A stretch of DNA of 58,719 nucleotides. It comes from an uncultured Alphaproteobacteria bacterium. Its GTDB lineage: Bacteria > Pseudomonadota > Alphaproteobacteria > HIMB59 > GCA-002718135. Below are positions 16,793 to 24,014 of this stretch, in pieces; the first letter of the stretch is position 1; the number at the start of each line of letters is the position of its first letter. The notes beneath the pieces are model-generated. The model worked only from the letters and a program-made list of their open reading frames with translations. It was not told the DNA's origin and did no database searches. A program made the translations under genes and the position numbers. The stretch is taken from the NCBI GenBank assembly GCA_902630465.1, contig CACOVJ010000005.1:1-58719 (forward strand), written 5' to 3'.

Positions 16793-17689
16793 ATGAATTT
16801 AGGTAAACCCGATTGGATAGCTATAGATTGGGGTACAACCAATTTTAGGGCATGGTTAATAAAGGATGACAAAATTGTAAAAGAGATCAATAAACCTCAT
16901 GGCATAAGAAATATACCAAATCAAAATTTTGAAAATATTTTAATTAAAAATATTAAATTACAAAAAAATAATAAAAAAAAAATTAAAATCATATCCTGTG
17001 GAATGATAGGATCTAAACAGGGATGGCATGATACAGGCTATGAAAAAAAAATTAATTTAAAAAAAAATAATTTAGTAAAGATAAAAACTAAAAATAAAAA
17101 TATAGATTTTTATATCGTTAAGGGTTTGTCACAAAATAATCCATATGATGTAATGCGAGGTGAAGAAACTCAAATACTTGGATTTCTTAAAAATAATAAG
17201 TATTTTTCAGGTTTTATTTGTCTACCTGGTACACATTCAAAATGGATCAAGATTATTAGAGGCAAATTAATAAACTTTAAAACGTATATGACTGGAGAAC
17301 TATTTGAAATCATTACAACAAATTCTATTTTAAAACATTCTATTGAAGAAAAAAAAATTAATTTAAAAATTTTTAGAAACTCAATTATAAAATCGCAGAA
17401 AAATAATTTCAATTTTTTTGACCATCTTTTTGAATTTAGGTCAAGGAAGCTATTATCAAAAAATAAATATTATCCTAGATCAGAACTTATGGCCTACTTG
17501 ATTGGAATAGAGATTAAATCAAATATTAAAAATATCAAAAATTCTAAAGTAGTAATTATAGGGTCTAATTATAATTCAAAATTATATAGTAGAGCTATGA
17601 AATCACTAAAAATTGAAAACACAGTTATTGACTCAAAAAATATAACAATTAGTGGTTTAAAAATTTTATTTAAAAAATTTATAAACTAA
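16793..17689 (+). CDS. dgoK: 2-dehydro-3-deoxygalactonokinase
   Basis: Phosphorylates 2-keto-3-deoxygalactonate in galactonate breakdown (De Ley-Doudoroff route). 298 aa of the ASKHA-fold DgoK family: the phosphate-binding DWGTTNFRAWLI near residue 12, SCGMIGSKQGWHDTGY near 66, RGEETQILG near 125, and LPGTHSKWI near 147. The protein is lysine-rich. It overlaps dgoA by one base, confirming a kinase/aldolase pair. No galactonate dehydratase or sugar dehydrogenase lies nearby. Confidence 0.9.
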   Translation: MNLGKPDWIAIDWGTTNFRAWLIKDDKIVKEINKPHGIRNIPNQNFENILIKNIKLQKNNKKKIKIISCGMIGSKQGWHDTGYEKKINLKKNNLVKIKTKNKNIDFYIVKGLSQNNPYDVMRGEETQILGFLKNNKYFSGFICLPGTHSKWIKIIRGKLINFKTYMTGELFEIITTNSILKHSIEEKKINLKIFRNSIIKSQKNNFNFFDHLFEFRSRKLLSKNKYYPRSELMAYLIGIEIKSNIKNIKNSKVVIIGSNYNSKLYSRAMKSLKIENTVIDSKNITISGLKILFKKFIN

Positions 17690-18300
17690 TGAAAATTAAT
17701 AATAGAGAAATTATTGCAATCTTAAGAGGAATAAAGCCATCTAATGTTATAAAAGTAGTAAATATTCTTTCTAGAAATGGAATTTCAAAAATTGAAATAC
17801 CACTAAACTCCCCAAAGCCATTTGAAACAATAAGAAAAATTAAATATGAATGCGAATATGTAAATTCATTAGGTGCTGGAACTGTTTTGAAGCCTAAAGA
17901 AGTAGAATTAGCATATAAGGCTGGTTGTAATTTTATATTTTCACCAAATTTAAACAAGCAGGTTATTAAAGAAACAAAAAAAAGAAAAATGACATCAGTT
18001 CCTGGGATTTTTACTCCTTCAGAAGCTATAAATGCTATAGAGTACGGAGCTGATGCATTAAAGTTGTTTCCAGCTCATTTAATAAAACCTGAGGGTGTTA
18101 AAAGTTTTTTAGCAGTATTACCGAAAAAATTACCAATAATTGTTGTAGGTGGTGTTGAGAATTCAAGAATTAAACATTGGTTTCAAAATGGTGTTACAGG
18201 ATTTGGAGTGGGATCGTATTTGTATAACATTAAGTACAGTCTTGACAAAATTGATAAAATCTCAAAAAAAATTGTTAAAGATTATGACAAATACAAATAA
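17689..18300 (+). CDS. dgoA: 2-dehydro-3-deoxy-6-phosphogalactonate aldolase
   Basis: Cleaves KDPGal (or KDPG) to pyruvate and glyceraldehyde-3-phosphate. 203-aa class I aldolase: N-terminal IAILRGIKPSN, the catalytic-site Glu in KIEIPLNSP, the Schiff-base Lys in DALKLFPAH about residue 125, and the phosphate-binding VVGGVEN then GVGSYLY. Coupling to dgoK favours the galactose-derived substrate over KDPG. The DgoA/Eda distinction is otherwise uncertain. Confidence 0.9.
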   Translation: MKINNREIIAILRGIKPSNVIKVVNILSRNGISKIEIPLNSPKPFETIRKIKYECEYVNSLGAGTVLKPKEVELAYKAGCNFIFSPNLNKQVIKETKKRKMTSVPGIFTPSEAINAIEYGADALKLFPAHLIKPEGVKSFLAVLPKKLPIIVVGGVENSRIKHWFQNGVTGFGVGSYLYNIKYSLDKIDKISKKIVKDYDKYK

Positions 18301-18393
18301 AAAATGTCAACTACACAAAATGAGATTTGAATTTTTTTCACTCATATGATACTCAAAATTTTTTAAGTTTTATGTAATGTTTAAGACTTAAGT

Positions 18394-18469
<76 letters not shown>

Positions 18470-18487
18470 TTCAAATTTTCATTAAGT

Positions 18488-19252
18488 TTAACTGCTATTG
18501 TAGAACTCATGTAGGGCAATAGAACTTGCATTAGAAACATTTAGGCTATCAATTTCAAATTTAGATACTTTTTCCATCTTTAATCTAATAAAAATATCAC
18601 ATTCTCTTTTAATTAAATCTCTAATACCCTTACCTTCTGAACCAAATACTAAAACTGATTTTTTTTCAAAATTTAAACTCGACTTACTTTTGCTTGAGCT
18701 ATCAAAACCATAAACCCAGTAACCTTTTTTTTTTAAATCTAATAAAATTCTTCTTATATTTGTCACTTTGAAATAGTTCACAACCTCAGCTGCACCCGAA
18801 GCAGCTTTTAATAGTGATGGTGTTAATTCTGGTGAGTTGTCTTTGGATACAATAATTCCTTTGCAATTAAAAAGTGCACAAGATCTCATAATTGATCCAA
18901 TATTTTGCGGATCAGTAATTTGATCTAATACTAATATTACTGATTTTTTGTTTTTATTTTCCATTTGTATAAATTTTTCCAATGAGGGTTTTAAATAATC
19001 CTCAGTTATTAGAACTATGCCTTGTGTTGATTGTTGATTCCCATAGAGTTTTTTAAATTGTTTATGATCAAGAAACGTAATTTTTTTTAAATTGGATTTA
19101 AATTTTTCATAAGGAAAGTTGCTATTTTCTTGTAAAATTAGCTCACTGTGAGTTCTTTTGTTGTTTAAGAGCGCTGCTTTAACTGAATGAATTCCATATA
19201 TTACATGGTTTTTATTACTTTTATTATGATTTTTAGGGTTTTTTTTGCTCAT
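18488..19252 (-). CDS. rlmB: RlmB/TrmH-family rRNA 2'-O-ribose methyltransferase
   Basis: 254-aa SPOUT methyltransferase. The N-terminal substrate-binding domain contains YGIHSVKAALLN. The knotted C-terminal domain has the three SpoU motifs: DQITDPQNIGSIMRSCALFN near residue 112, VFGSEGKGI near 207, and DSLNVSNASSIALHEF at the end. By homology it methylates G2251 of 23S rRNA. It reads against its tRNA neighbours, splitting tRNA-Thr from the tRNA-Tyr/Gly/tuf cluster. Confidence 0.92.
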   Translation of the reverse strand: MSKKNPKNHNKSNKNHVIYGIHSVKAALLNNKRTHSELILQENSNFPYEKFKSNLKKITFLDHKQFKKLYGNQQSTQGIVLITEDYLKPSLEKFIQMENKNKKSVILVLDQITDPQNIGSIMRSCALFNCKGIIVSKDNSPELTPSLLKAASGAAEVVNYFKVTNIRRILLDLKKKGYWVYGFDSSSKSKSSLNFEKKSVLVFGSEGKGIRDLIKRECDIFIRLKMEKVSKFEIDSLNVSNASSIALHEFYNSS

Positions 19253-19376
19253 TTTTCTATATCACAGATTTATTTAATAAATTCAATCTAGATATGTACA
19301 AATTGCCAATTTTTGTCTAAAAGGCCGTTGCTTTTACGAGTATACGTATTTTGCAAAGGTAGAGTGCTGTTTTAGA

Positions 19377-19403
19377 TTGACATTTATACTAATTTATTAG
19401 TAT
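19377..19403 (+). promoter_or_regulatory. Candidate promoter with operator-like dyad upstream of tRNA-Tyr
   Basis: A perfect -35 TTGACA lies at 19377-19382. A possible -10 TAGTAT is at 19398-19403 (15-bp spacing). A perfect 7-bp inverted repeat, ATACTAA at 19386-19392 and TTAGTAT at 19397-19403 with a 4-base loop, spans the spacer and -10. A further palindrome ATTGGCCAAT is at 19402-19411. This is the obvious place for the promoter of the tRNA-tuf-secE transcript. The rest of the 169-bp gap (19253-19421) shows no gene. Confidence 0.5.
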
Positions 19404-19421
19404 TGGCCAATTTCTTCAAAC

Positions 19422-19507
19422 GGAGGGGTGGTCGAGTGGTTAAAGGCAGCGGACTGTAAATCCGCCCGCGTGAGCGTACGTAGGTTCGAATCCTACCCCC
19501 TCCACCA
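19422..19507 (+). tRNA. tRNA-Tyr (anticodon GTA)
   Basis: 86-nt class II tRNA with acceptor stem GGAGGGG/CCCCTCC, anticodon loop CTGTAAA with anticodon GTA, the long variable arm expected for tyrosine, T loop TTCGAAT and an encoded CCA. It is the first gene of the tRNA-Tyr, tRNA-Gly, tuf, tRNA-Trp, secE, nusG series. Confidence 0.97.
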
Positions 19508-19566
19508 ATTTGGAGGACAAGGATTAAAGGCAAAAAAGTTGAGTGTGTGAAGCAGTCAGTTTAGTT

Positions 19567-19640
19567 GCGGGTGTAGCTTAGTGGTAAAGCTCCAGCCTTC
19601 CAAGCTGGCTACGAGGGTTCGATTCCCTTCACCCGCTCCA
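19567..19640 (+). tRNA. tRNA-Gly (anticodon TCC)
   Basis: 74-nt tRNA with acceptor stem GCGGGTG/CACCCGC, anticodon TCC in loop CTTCCAA, T loop TTCGATT and an encoded CCA. It lies 59 bp after tRNA-Tyr and 27 bp before tuf, a conserved arrangement in proteobacteria. Confidence 0.97.
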
Positions 19641-19667
19641 TAACAAAAAATTATTGGGGTAAATAAA

Positions 19668-20858
19668 ATGGCAAAAGCAAAATTCGAAAGAAACAAACCA
19701 CATTGTAACATTGGGACTGTGGGACATGTAGATCATGGTAAAACTACATTAACTGCTGCTATAACAAAAGTTTTAGCTGAAAATGGTGGAGCAGAATTTA
19801 CTGCGTACGATCAAATTGATAAAGCACCTGAAGAAAAAGAACGTGGAATTACAATTTCAACCGCACACGTAGAATATGAAACAGAAGCAAGACACTACGC
19901 CCATGTAGATTGTCCAGGTCACGCAGACTACGTAAAAAATATGATTACTGGAGCCGCACAAATGGATGGCGCAATATTAGTTGTTAACGCAGCTGATGGA
20001 CCAATGCCACAAACAAGAGAACATATTCTTTTAGCAAGACAGGTTGGTGTACCTGCTTTGGTTGTTTACATGAATAAGGTAGATCAAGTTGATGATAAAG
20101 AATTAATTGATTTAGTTGAAATGGAAGTAAGAGAACTATTAACTTCATATGAATTTCCTGGTGATACTACCCCTATCATCAAAGGTTCTGCTCTTGCTGC
20201 CGTTGAAGGTCGTGATGACGAAATCGGAAAAAATTCAATTATGGAATTAATGAAAGCTGTTGATGACCACATACCACAACCAGACAGACCAAAAGACAAG
20301 CCCTTCCTAATGCCCGTTGAAGATGTATTTTCAATATCTGGAAGAGGAACTGTTGTTACTGGTAGAATTGAACAGGGTATTATCAAGGTAGGTGAAGAAA
20401 TTGAGATTCTTGGAATAAGAGATGCTCAAAAAACAACATGTACTGGTGTAGAAATGTTTAGAAAACTTTTAGACTCAGGTGAAGCTGGTGATAACGTTGG
20501 TGTTCTTCTAAGAGGTACCAAAAGGGAGGAAGTTGAGAGAGGTCAGGTTCTAGCTGTTCCTGGTTCAATAAAACCTCATACTAAATTCAAAGCTGAAGCA
20601 TATGTTTTGAAAAAAGAAGAAGGTGGAAGACACACTCCTTTCTTCTCAAATTATAGACCTCAGTTTTACTTTAGAACAACAGATGTTACTGGTACAATTA
20701 AATTGCCTGAAGGAACTGAAATGGTAATGCCAGGAGATAACATTACTATGGAAGTTTCACTACTTGCACCGATTGCTATGGATAAAGGTTTAAAATTTGC
20801 AATCAGGGAAGGTGGTAGAACTGTTGGTGCTGGAGTTGTTGCAGAGATCATCGAATAG
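19668..20858 (+). CDS. tuf: Elongation factor Tu
   Basis: Delivers aminoacyl-tRNA to the ribosome as a GTP complex. 396 aa. GTPase motifs are GHVDHGKT near residue 18, DCPGHADY near 80, and NKVD near 135 (MNKVDQVDD), followed by the two beta-barrel domains with [11 protein letters not shown] and the conserved C-terminus. It lies between tRNA-Gly and tRNA-Trp. No second tuf follows fusA in the str operon here, so this is probably the only copy. Confidence 0.99.
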   Translation: MAKAKFERNKPHCNIGTVGHVDHGKTTLTAAITKVLAENGGAEFTAYDQIDKAPEEKERGITISTAHVEYETEARHYAHVDCPGHADYVKNMITGAAQMDGAILVVNAADGPMPQTREHILLARQVGVPALVVYMNKVDQVDDKELIDLVEMEVRELLTSYEFPGDTTPIIKGSALAAVEGRDDEIGKNSIMELMKAVDDHIPQPDRPKDKPFLMPVEDVFSISGRGTVVTGRIEQGIIKVGEEIEILGIRDAQKTTCTGVEMFRKLLDSGEAGDNVGVLLRGTKREEVERGQVLAVPGSIKPHTKFKAEAYVLKKEEGGRHTPFFSNYRPQFYFRTTDVTGTIKLPEGTEMVMPGDNITMEVSLLAPIAMDKGLKFAIREGGRTVGAGVVAEIIE

Positions 20859-20904
20859 TTTTAGAGATCTGCTCTGATTTGTTGAACTAGCTATATAACT
20901 ACAT

Positions 20905-20980
20905 AGGAGTGTAGCTCAACTGGTAGAGCACCGGTCTCCAAAACCGGGGGCTGCGGGTTCAAGTCCTGCCACTCCTGCCA
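20905..20980 (+). tRNA. tRNA-Trp (anticodon CCA)
   Basis: 76-nt tRNA with acceptor stem AGGAGTG/CACTCCT, D arm GCTC/GAGC, anticodon loop CTCCAAA with anticodon CCA, T loop TTCAAGT and an encoded CCA end. It sits 46 bp after tuf and 14 bp before secE. Confidence 0.97.
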
Positions 20981-20994
20981 AACTGAGAAAAATT

Positions 20995-21210
20995 ATGAAC
21001 GTTGAAAAGAAAAAAACTTCACCTGCTCTCTTCGTAAGACAGGTTAGACAAGAAACACAAAAGATTACTTGGCCTCAGAGAAGAGATACATTTATTTCTT
21101 CAGGAATAGTAATTTTATTAGTAATACTTTTCTCATTATTTTTTCTTTTGACTGATCAGATTTGGTCAATTTCTATAAAGAAAATTATACAAATAGGTTC
21201 AGGACTTTAA
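20995..21210 (+). CDS. secE: Preprotein translocase subunit SecE
   Basis: 71-aa minimal SecE with an amphipathic cytoplasmic segment (FVRQVRQETQKITWPQRR) and a single membrane helix at about residues 31-51. It clamps SecY in the inner-membrane channel. This short form, without extra N-terminal helices, is usual outside enterobacteria. The nusG ATG follows the stop by one base. Confidence 0.95.
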   Translation: MNVEKKKTSPALFVRQVRQETQKITWPQRRDTFISSGIVILLVILFSLFFLLTDQIWSISIKKIIQIGSGL

Positions 21211-21211
21211 T

Positions 21212-21745
21212 ATGTCAGATGCAAGATGGTACGTTCTTCATGCTTATTCAGGTTATGAAAAAAAAGTTGCAGATAGCATACTTGATCAAGCAGATAAACT
21301 TGGTATCAAAGAACATATAGAGGATATTTCCGTTCCAACACAAAATATTGTAGAGGTAAAAAGAGGAGTTCGAGTAAATACAGAGAGAAAAATTTTTCCT
21401 GGATATATATTAATAAAAATGAATCTGAATGATGACACATGGCACATTATAAAGACTACACCTAAACTTAGTGGCTTTCTTGGAAATAAAGGAAAACCAG
21501 TTCCAATTAGTAATGCAGAAGCAAAAAGAATATCTCAACAAGTAGTAGATGGTGTTGAAAAAAGTAGGCCTGCAGTAATGTATGATATTGGGGAACAAGT
21601 TAAGGTCATAGACGGTCCTTTTGCATCATTCAATGGCGAAATAGAACAAATTGATGAAGAAAAAGCTAGACTTAGAGTAGCAGTTTCAATATTTGGAAGA
21701 TCTACTCCGGTTGATTTAGATTATTCACAGGTTGAAAAGGTATAA
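21212..21745 (+). CDS. nusG: Transcription termination/antitermination factor NusG
   Basis: Binds RNA polymerase and links it to Rho or the ribosome. 177 aa. The NGN domain begins [15 protein letters not shown] and includes [10 protein letters not shown]. The C-terminal KOW domain is [19 protein letters not shown]. It is cotranscribed with secE and rplK. Confidence 0.97.
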   Translation: MSDARWYVLHAYSGYEKKVADSILDQADKLGIKEHIEDISVPTQNIVEVKRGVRVNTERKIFPGYILIKMNLNDDTWHIIKTTPKLSGFLGNKGKPVPISNAEAKRISQQVVDGVEKSRPAVMYDIGEQVKVIDGPFASFNGEIEQIDEEKARLRVAVSIFGRSTPVDLDYSQVEKV

Positions 21746-21746
21746 T

Positions 21747-22175
21747 ATGGCAAAAGAGATACTAGGTTTAATTAAATTACAAATTCCTGCTGGTGGAGCC
21801 AATCCATCACCGCCTGTTGGACCTGCACTTGGTCAAAGAGGTTTGAACATTATGGATTTTTGTAAAGCTTTTAATGATAAGACTAAAGAACTTGAAAAGG
21901 GCGCGCCTATTCCTGTTATCATCACTGCTTATAAGGATAGAAGTTTTGATTTTGTAACAAAACTACCTCCAGTTAGTTATTATTTAAAAAAAGCTGCTAA
22001 AATAAAAAAAGGTAATTCAACTCCTGGAAGGACTTTAGTTGGAAAAGTTACCATGAATGATATTGAAAAAATCGCTAAAGAAAAGATGGTCGATTTAAAT
22101 GCAATAGATATAAATGGAGCAATTAATATGGTAAAAGGCTCAGCTGTTTCAATGGGTATGGAAGTAGTAAAATAA
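21747..22175 (+). CDS. rplK: 50S ribosomal protein L11
   Basis: 142-aa protein of the GTPase-associated stalk base. The N-terminal domain contains the proline-rich [22 protein letters not shown] loop that contacts factors and thiostrepton. The C-terminal rRNA-binding domain contains GRTLVGKVT. The ATG at 21747, just after the nusG stop, is the normal start (MAKEILG). The end overlaps rplA in a TAATG. Confidence 0.98.
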   Translation: MAKEILGLIKLQIPAGGANPSPPVGPALGQRGLNIMDFCKAFNDKTKELEKGAPIPVIITAYKDRSFDFVTKLPPVSYYLKKAAKIKKGNSTPGRTLVGKVTMNDIEKIAKEKMVDLNAIDINGAINMVKGSAVSMGMEVVK

Positions 22176-22864
22176 TGAAAAATAGTAAAAACAGACAAGT
22201 CGCTATTAAAGATGTTGATTTAGAAAAAGTTTATGAACCAATTGAAGCAATTAAAATTCTAAAAAATACTGCATATGCAAAGTTTGATGAAACAGTAGAC
22301 ATATCTATTAATTTAAATATTGATGGTAATAAAACTGATCAGAATATCAAAGGGGTAATTAATCTACCTAAAGGCTCTGGAAAAAAAGTTAATGTTGCAG
22401 TAATAAGTTCTGAAGAGAAATTCAAGGAAGCTAAAGATAGTGGAGCTGACTTGGTTGGCGGACAAGAAATAATAGAAGATATTTCGTCAAATAAAATAAA
22501 CTTTGATGTTTTAATATCAACACCAGATATGATGCCTAAACTTGGCAAGGTTGCAAAGTTATTAGGTCCAAAAGGACTAATGCCTAACCCCAAATTAGGA
22601 ACAGTAACAAACGAAGTTGGTAAAGCTGTAAAAGACAATAAATCTGGACAGATAAAATATAAAAACGAAAAATCAGGTATTGTTCATGCAGGTATAGCAA
22701 AACTTAGTTTTAGTGAAGAAGATATTTTATCAAATTTAAAATCTTTTTATAATACAATAACTAAGAATAAACCAGATGCTGTTAAGGGATCATTTATAAA
22801 AAAAGTTACCATAGCTACAACTATGGGAGTTGGACTTAAAATTAACCAGACCAGTCTGCGTTAA
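22175..22864 (+). CDS. rplA: 50S ribosomal protein L1
   Basis: 229-aa protein of the mobile L1 stalk, also a translational repressor of its own operon in many bacteria. Typical segments are LPKGSGKKVNVAV, LGPKGLMPNPKLGTV and IKYKNEKSGIVHAGI. It is the last gene before the structured rplJ leader. Confidence 0.98.
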   Translation: MKNSKNRQVAIKDVDLEKVYEPIEAIKILKNTAYAKFDETVDISINLNIDGNKTDQNIKGVINLPKGSGKKVNVAVISSEEKFKEAKDSGADLVGGQEIIEDISSNKINFDVLISTPDMMPKLGKVAKLLGPKGLMPNPKLGTVTNEVGKAVKDNKSGQIKYKNEKSGIVHAGIAKLSFSEEDILSNLKSFYNTITKNKPDAVKGSFIKKVTIATTMGVGLKINQTSLR

Positions 22865-22894
22865 AAGTTCAATAGATGGTCATTGCGATCATCA

Positions 22895-22972
22895 CCTGTC
22901 AAAGACTGCAGGAGCTTTATTGCTTAATTTCCTGCATAGACGAAGTAGGTCATTGATTTACTTCTTGGCAGG
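22895..22972 (+). ncRNA. L10 leader (rplJL autoregulatory RNA element)
   Basis: A structured 5' leader before rplJ. The closing stem CCTGTC (22895-22900) pairs with GGCAGG (22967-22972, one G-U). Inside are TGCAGGA (22907-22913) with TCCTGCA (22930-22936), and GAAGTA (22942-22947) with TACTTC (22959-22964). AAAGAC- and AGACGA-like internal-loop bases suit a kink-turn. The layout matches the known L10 leader that binds the L10(L12) complex to repress translation. A further hairpin, GATGGTC/GATCATC at 22875-22893, precedes it. Confidence 0.78.
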
Positions 22973-22975
22973 CTT

Positions 22976-23004
22976 AAAATTAGTCTGATGGGCAGACTAA
23001 TTTT
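22976..23004 (+). terminator. Perfect 12-bp hairpin between L10 leader and rplJ
   Basis: Arms AAAATTAGTCTG and CAGACTAATTTT enclose the 5-base loop ATGGG. It ends in TTTTGG, so the U tract is too short for a confident intrinsic terminator. It may act as an attenuator or RNase processing site linked to the L10 leader immediately upstream. Confidence 0.5.
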
Positions 23005-23048
23005 GGCTAACATTAGATTTAATTATCTAATAAAAAACCGAGGTTGAC

Positions 23049-23570
23049 GTGAAACGTTCTGAAAAAAAAGATTTTGTTTCCAATCTTAAAAATGAATTTT
23101 CTAGTTCTGCATCTATAATTGTTGCAGAGTATTCAGGATTGACTGTTAATGAGTCAGAAAGTTTAAGAAAAGAAATGAGAGAGAGTGGGGCAAAATTCAA
23201 AGTAACTAAGAACAGACTCACAAAACTTGCTCTAGCTGAAACTCAATTCAAAGACATTTCAGATTTATTTAAAGGTCCTACAGCAGTAGCGTATTCAACT
23301 GATCCAGTTGCACCTGCAAAAGTAGCTGTTAACTTTGAAAAAAAATTTGATAAATTTAAAATAATTGGTGGAGGATATAACGGAGAAAAAATTGATAAGG
23401 AAAAAATTGATTTTTTAGCTAAATTACCTTCATTAGATGAGTTACGCGGTAAACTTATAGGTCTTATCTCTGCACCTGCTCAAAAAATTGCTAGTATAGC
23501 CACTGAGCCTGGAGCGCAAATAGCAAGACTTATTAGTATAAATAGTAGCAATTCAGAAGAGTCGAACTAG
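23049..23570 (+). CDS. rplJ: 50S ribosomal protein L10
   Basis: 173-aa stalk base protein that carries L12 dimers on its C-terminal helix. It starts with GTG, preceded by GAGG at 23040-23043. It shows the typical [14 protein letters not shown] segment near residue 20, the [11 protein letters not shown] rRNA-binding stretch, and [14 protein letters not shown] before the C-terminal helix. The GTG start and structured leader suggest translational tuning. Confidence 0.97.
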   Translation: MKRSEKKDFVSNLKNEFSSSASIIVAEYSGLTVNESESLRKEMRESGAKFKVTKNRLTKLALAETQFKDISDLFKGPTAVAYSTDPVAPAKVAVNFEKKFDKFKIIGGGYNGEKIDKEKIDFLAKLPSLDELRGKLIGLISAPAQKIASIATEPGAQIARLISINSSNSEESN

Positions 23571-23589
23571 GTTAATAAGGAGAAATATA

Positions 23590-23964
23590 ATGGCTGATTT
23601 AAATAAAATTGTTGAAGACTTATCTTCTTTAACTGTACTTGAGGCAGCTGAATTAAGTAAAATGCTTGAAGATAAATGGGGAGTTTCTGCAGCTGCGCCT
23701 GTTGCTGTAGCAGCTGCACCAGCGGCAGGTGGAGATGCACCTACCGAAGAAAAAACTGAATTTGATGTTGTGCTTGCTGAAGCCGGCTCTAACAAGATTG
23801 CAGTTATAAAAGAAGTAAGAACAATTACAGGTTTGGGTTTAAAAGAGGCTAAAGACTTAGTCGAAGGTGCTCCAAAACCACTTAAACAAGGTGTAAAAAA
23901 AGAAGAGGCTGAAGCAATGCAAAAGTCATTGGAAACAGCTGGTGCAAAAGTTGAGTTAAAATAA
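23590..23964 (+). CDS. rplL: 50S ribosomal protein L7/L12
   Basis: 124-aa acidic stalk protein: N-terminal dimerisation domain (residues 1-35), an Ala/Pro/Gly-rich hinge around 36-53, and the C-terminal factor-binding domain with [20 protein letters not shown] clear AAGGAGAAA ribosome site precedes the ATG, fitting its multi-copy demand. Confidence 0.98.
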   Translation: MADLNKIVEDLSSLTVLEAAELSKMLEDKWGVSAAAPVAVAAAPAAGGDAPTEEKTEFDVVLAEAGSNKIAVIKEVRTITGLGLKEAKDLVEGAPKPLKQGVKKEEAEAMQKSLETAGAKVELK

Positions 23965-23970
23965 ATTTTT

Positions 23971-23992
23971 TGGCCTCTTAATTAAGAGGCCA
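23971..23992 (+). terminator. rplL-rpoB intergenic hairpin (attenuator or processing site)
   Basis: A perfect 22-base palindrome whose arms begin TGGCCTCTTAA, placed 6 bases after the rplL stop and followed by an A-rich tract with no long U run. In E. coli the same gap holds a partial attenuator and an RNase III site. The position suggests the same job, reducing rpoBC transcript relative to rplL. Confidence 0.6.
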
Positions 23993-24014
23993 TTAATTAA
24001 AAAAAGGAATATTG

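Noticed and set aside
19253-19421. Small structured RNA in the rlmB / tRNA-Tyr gap
   Set aside because: TCTAAAA/TTTTAGA and TTGC/GCAA inverted repeats are present but short and far apart; no known RNA family pattern was recognised. Only the promoter-like part is reported.
23012-23031. ATTAGAT/ATCTAAT hairpin before rplJ as a terminator
   Set aside because: It is followed by an A run, not a U run, so it cannot be an intrinsic terminator on this strand; it may be incidental in AT-rich DNA.
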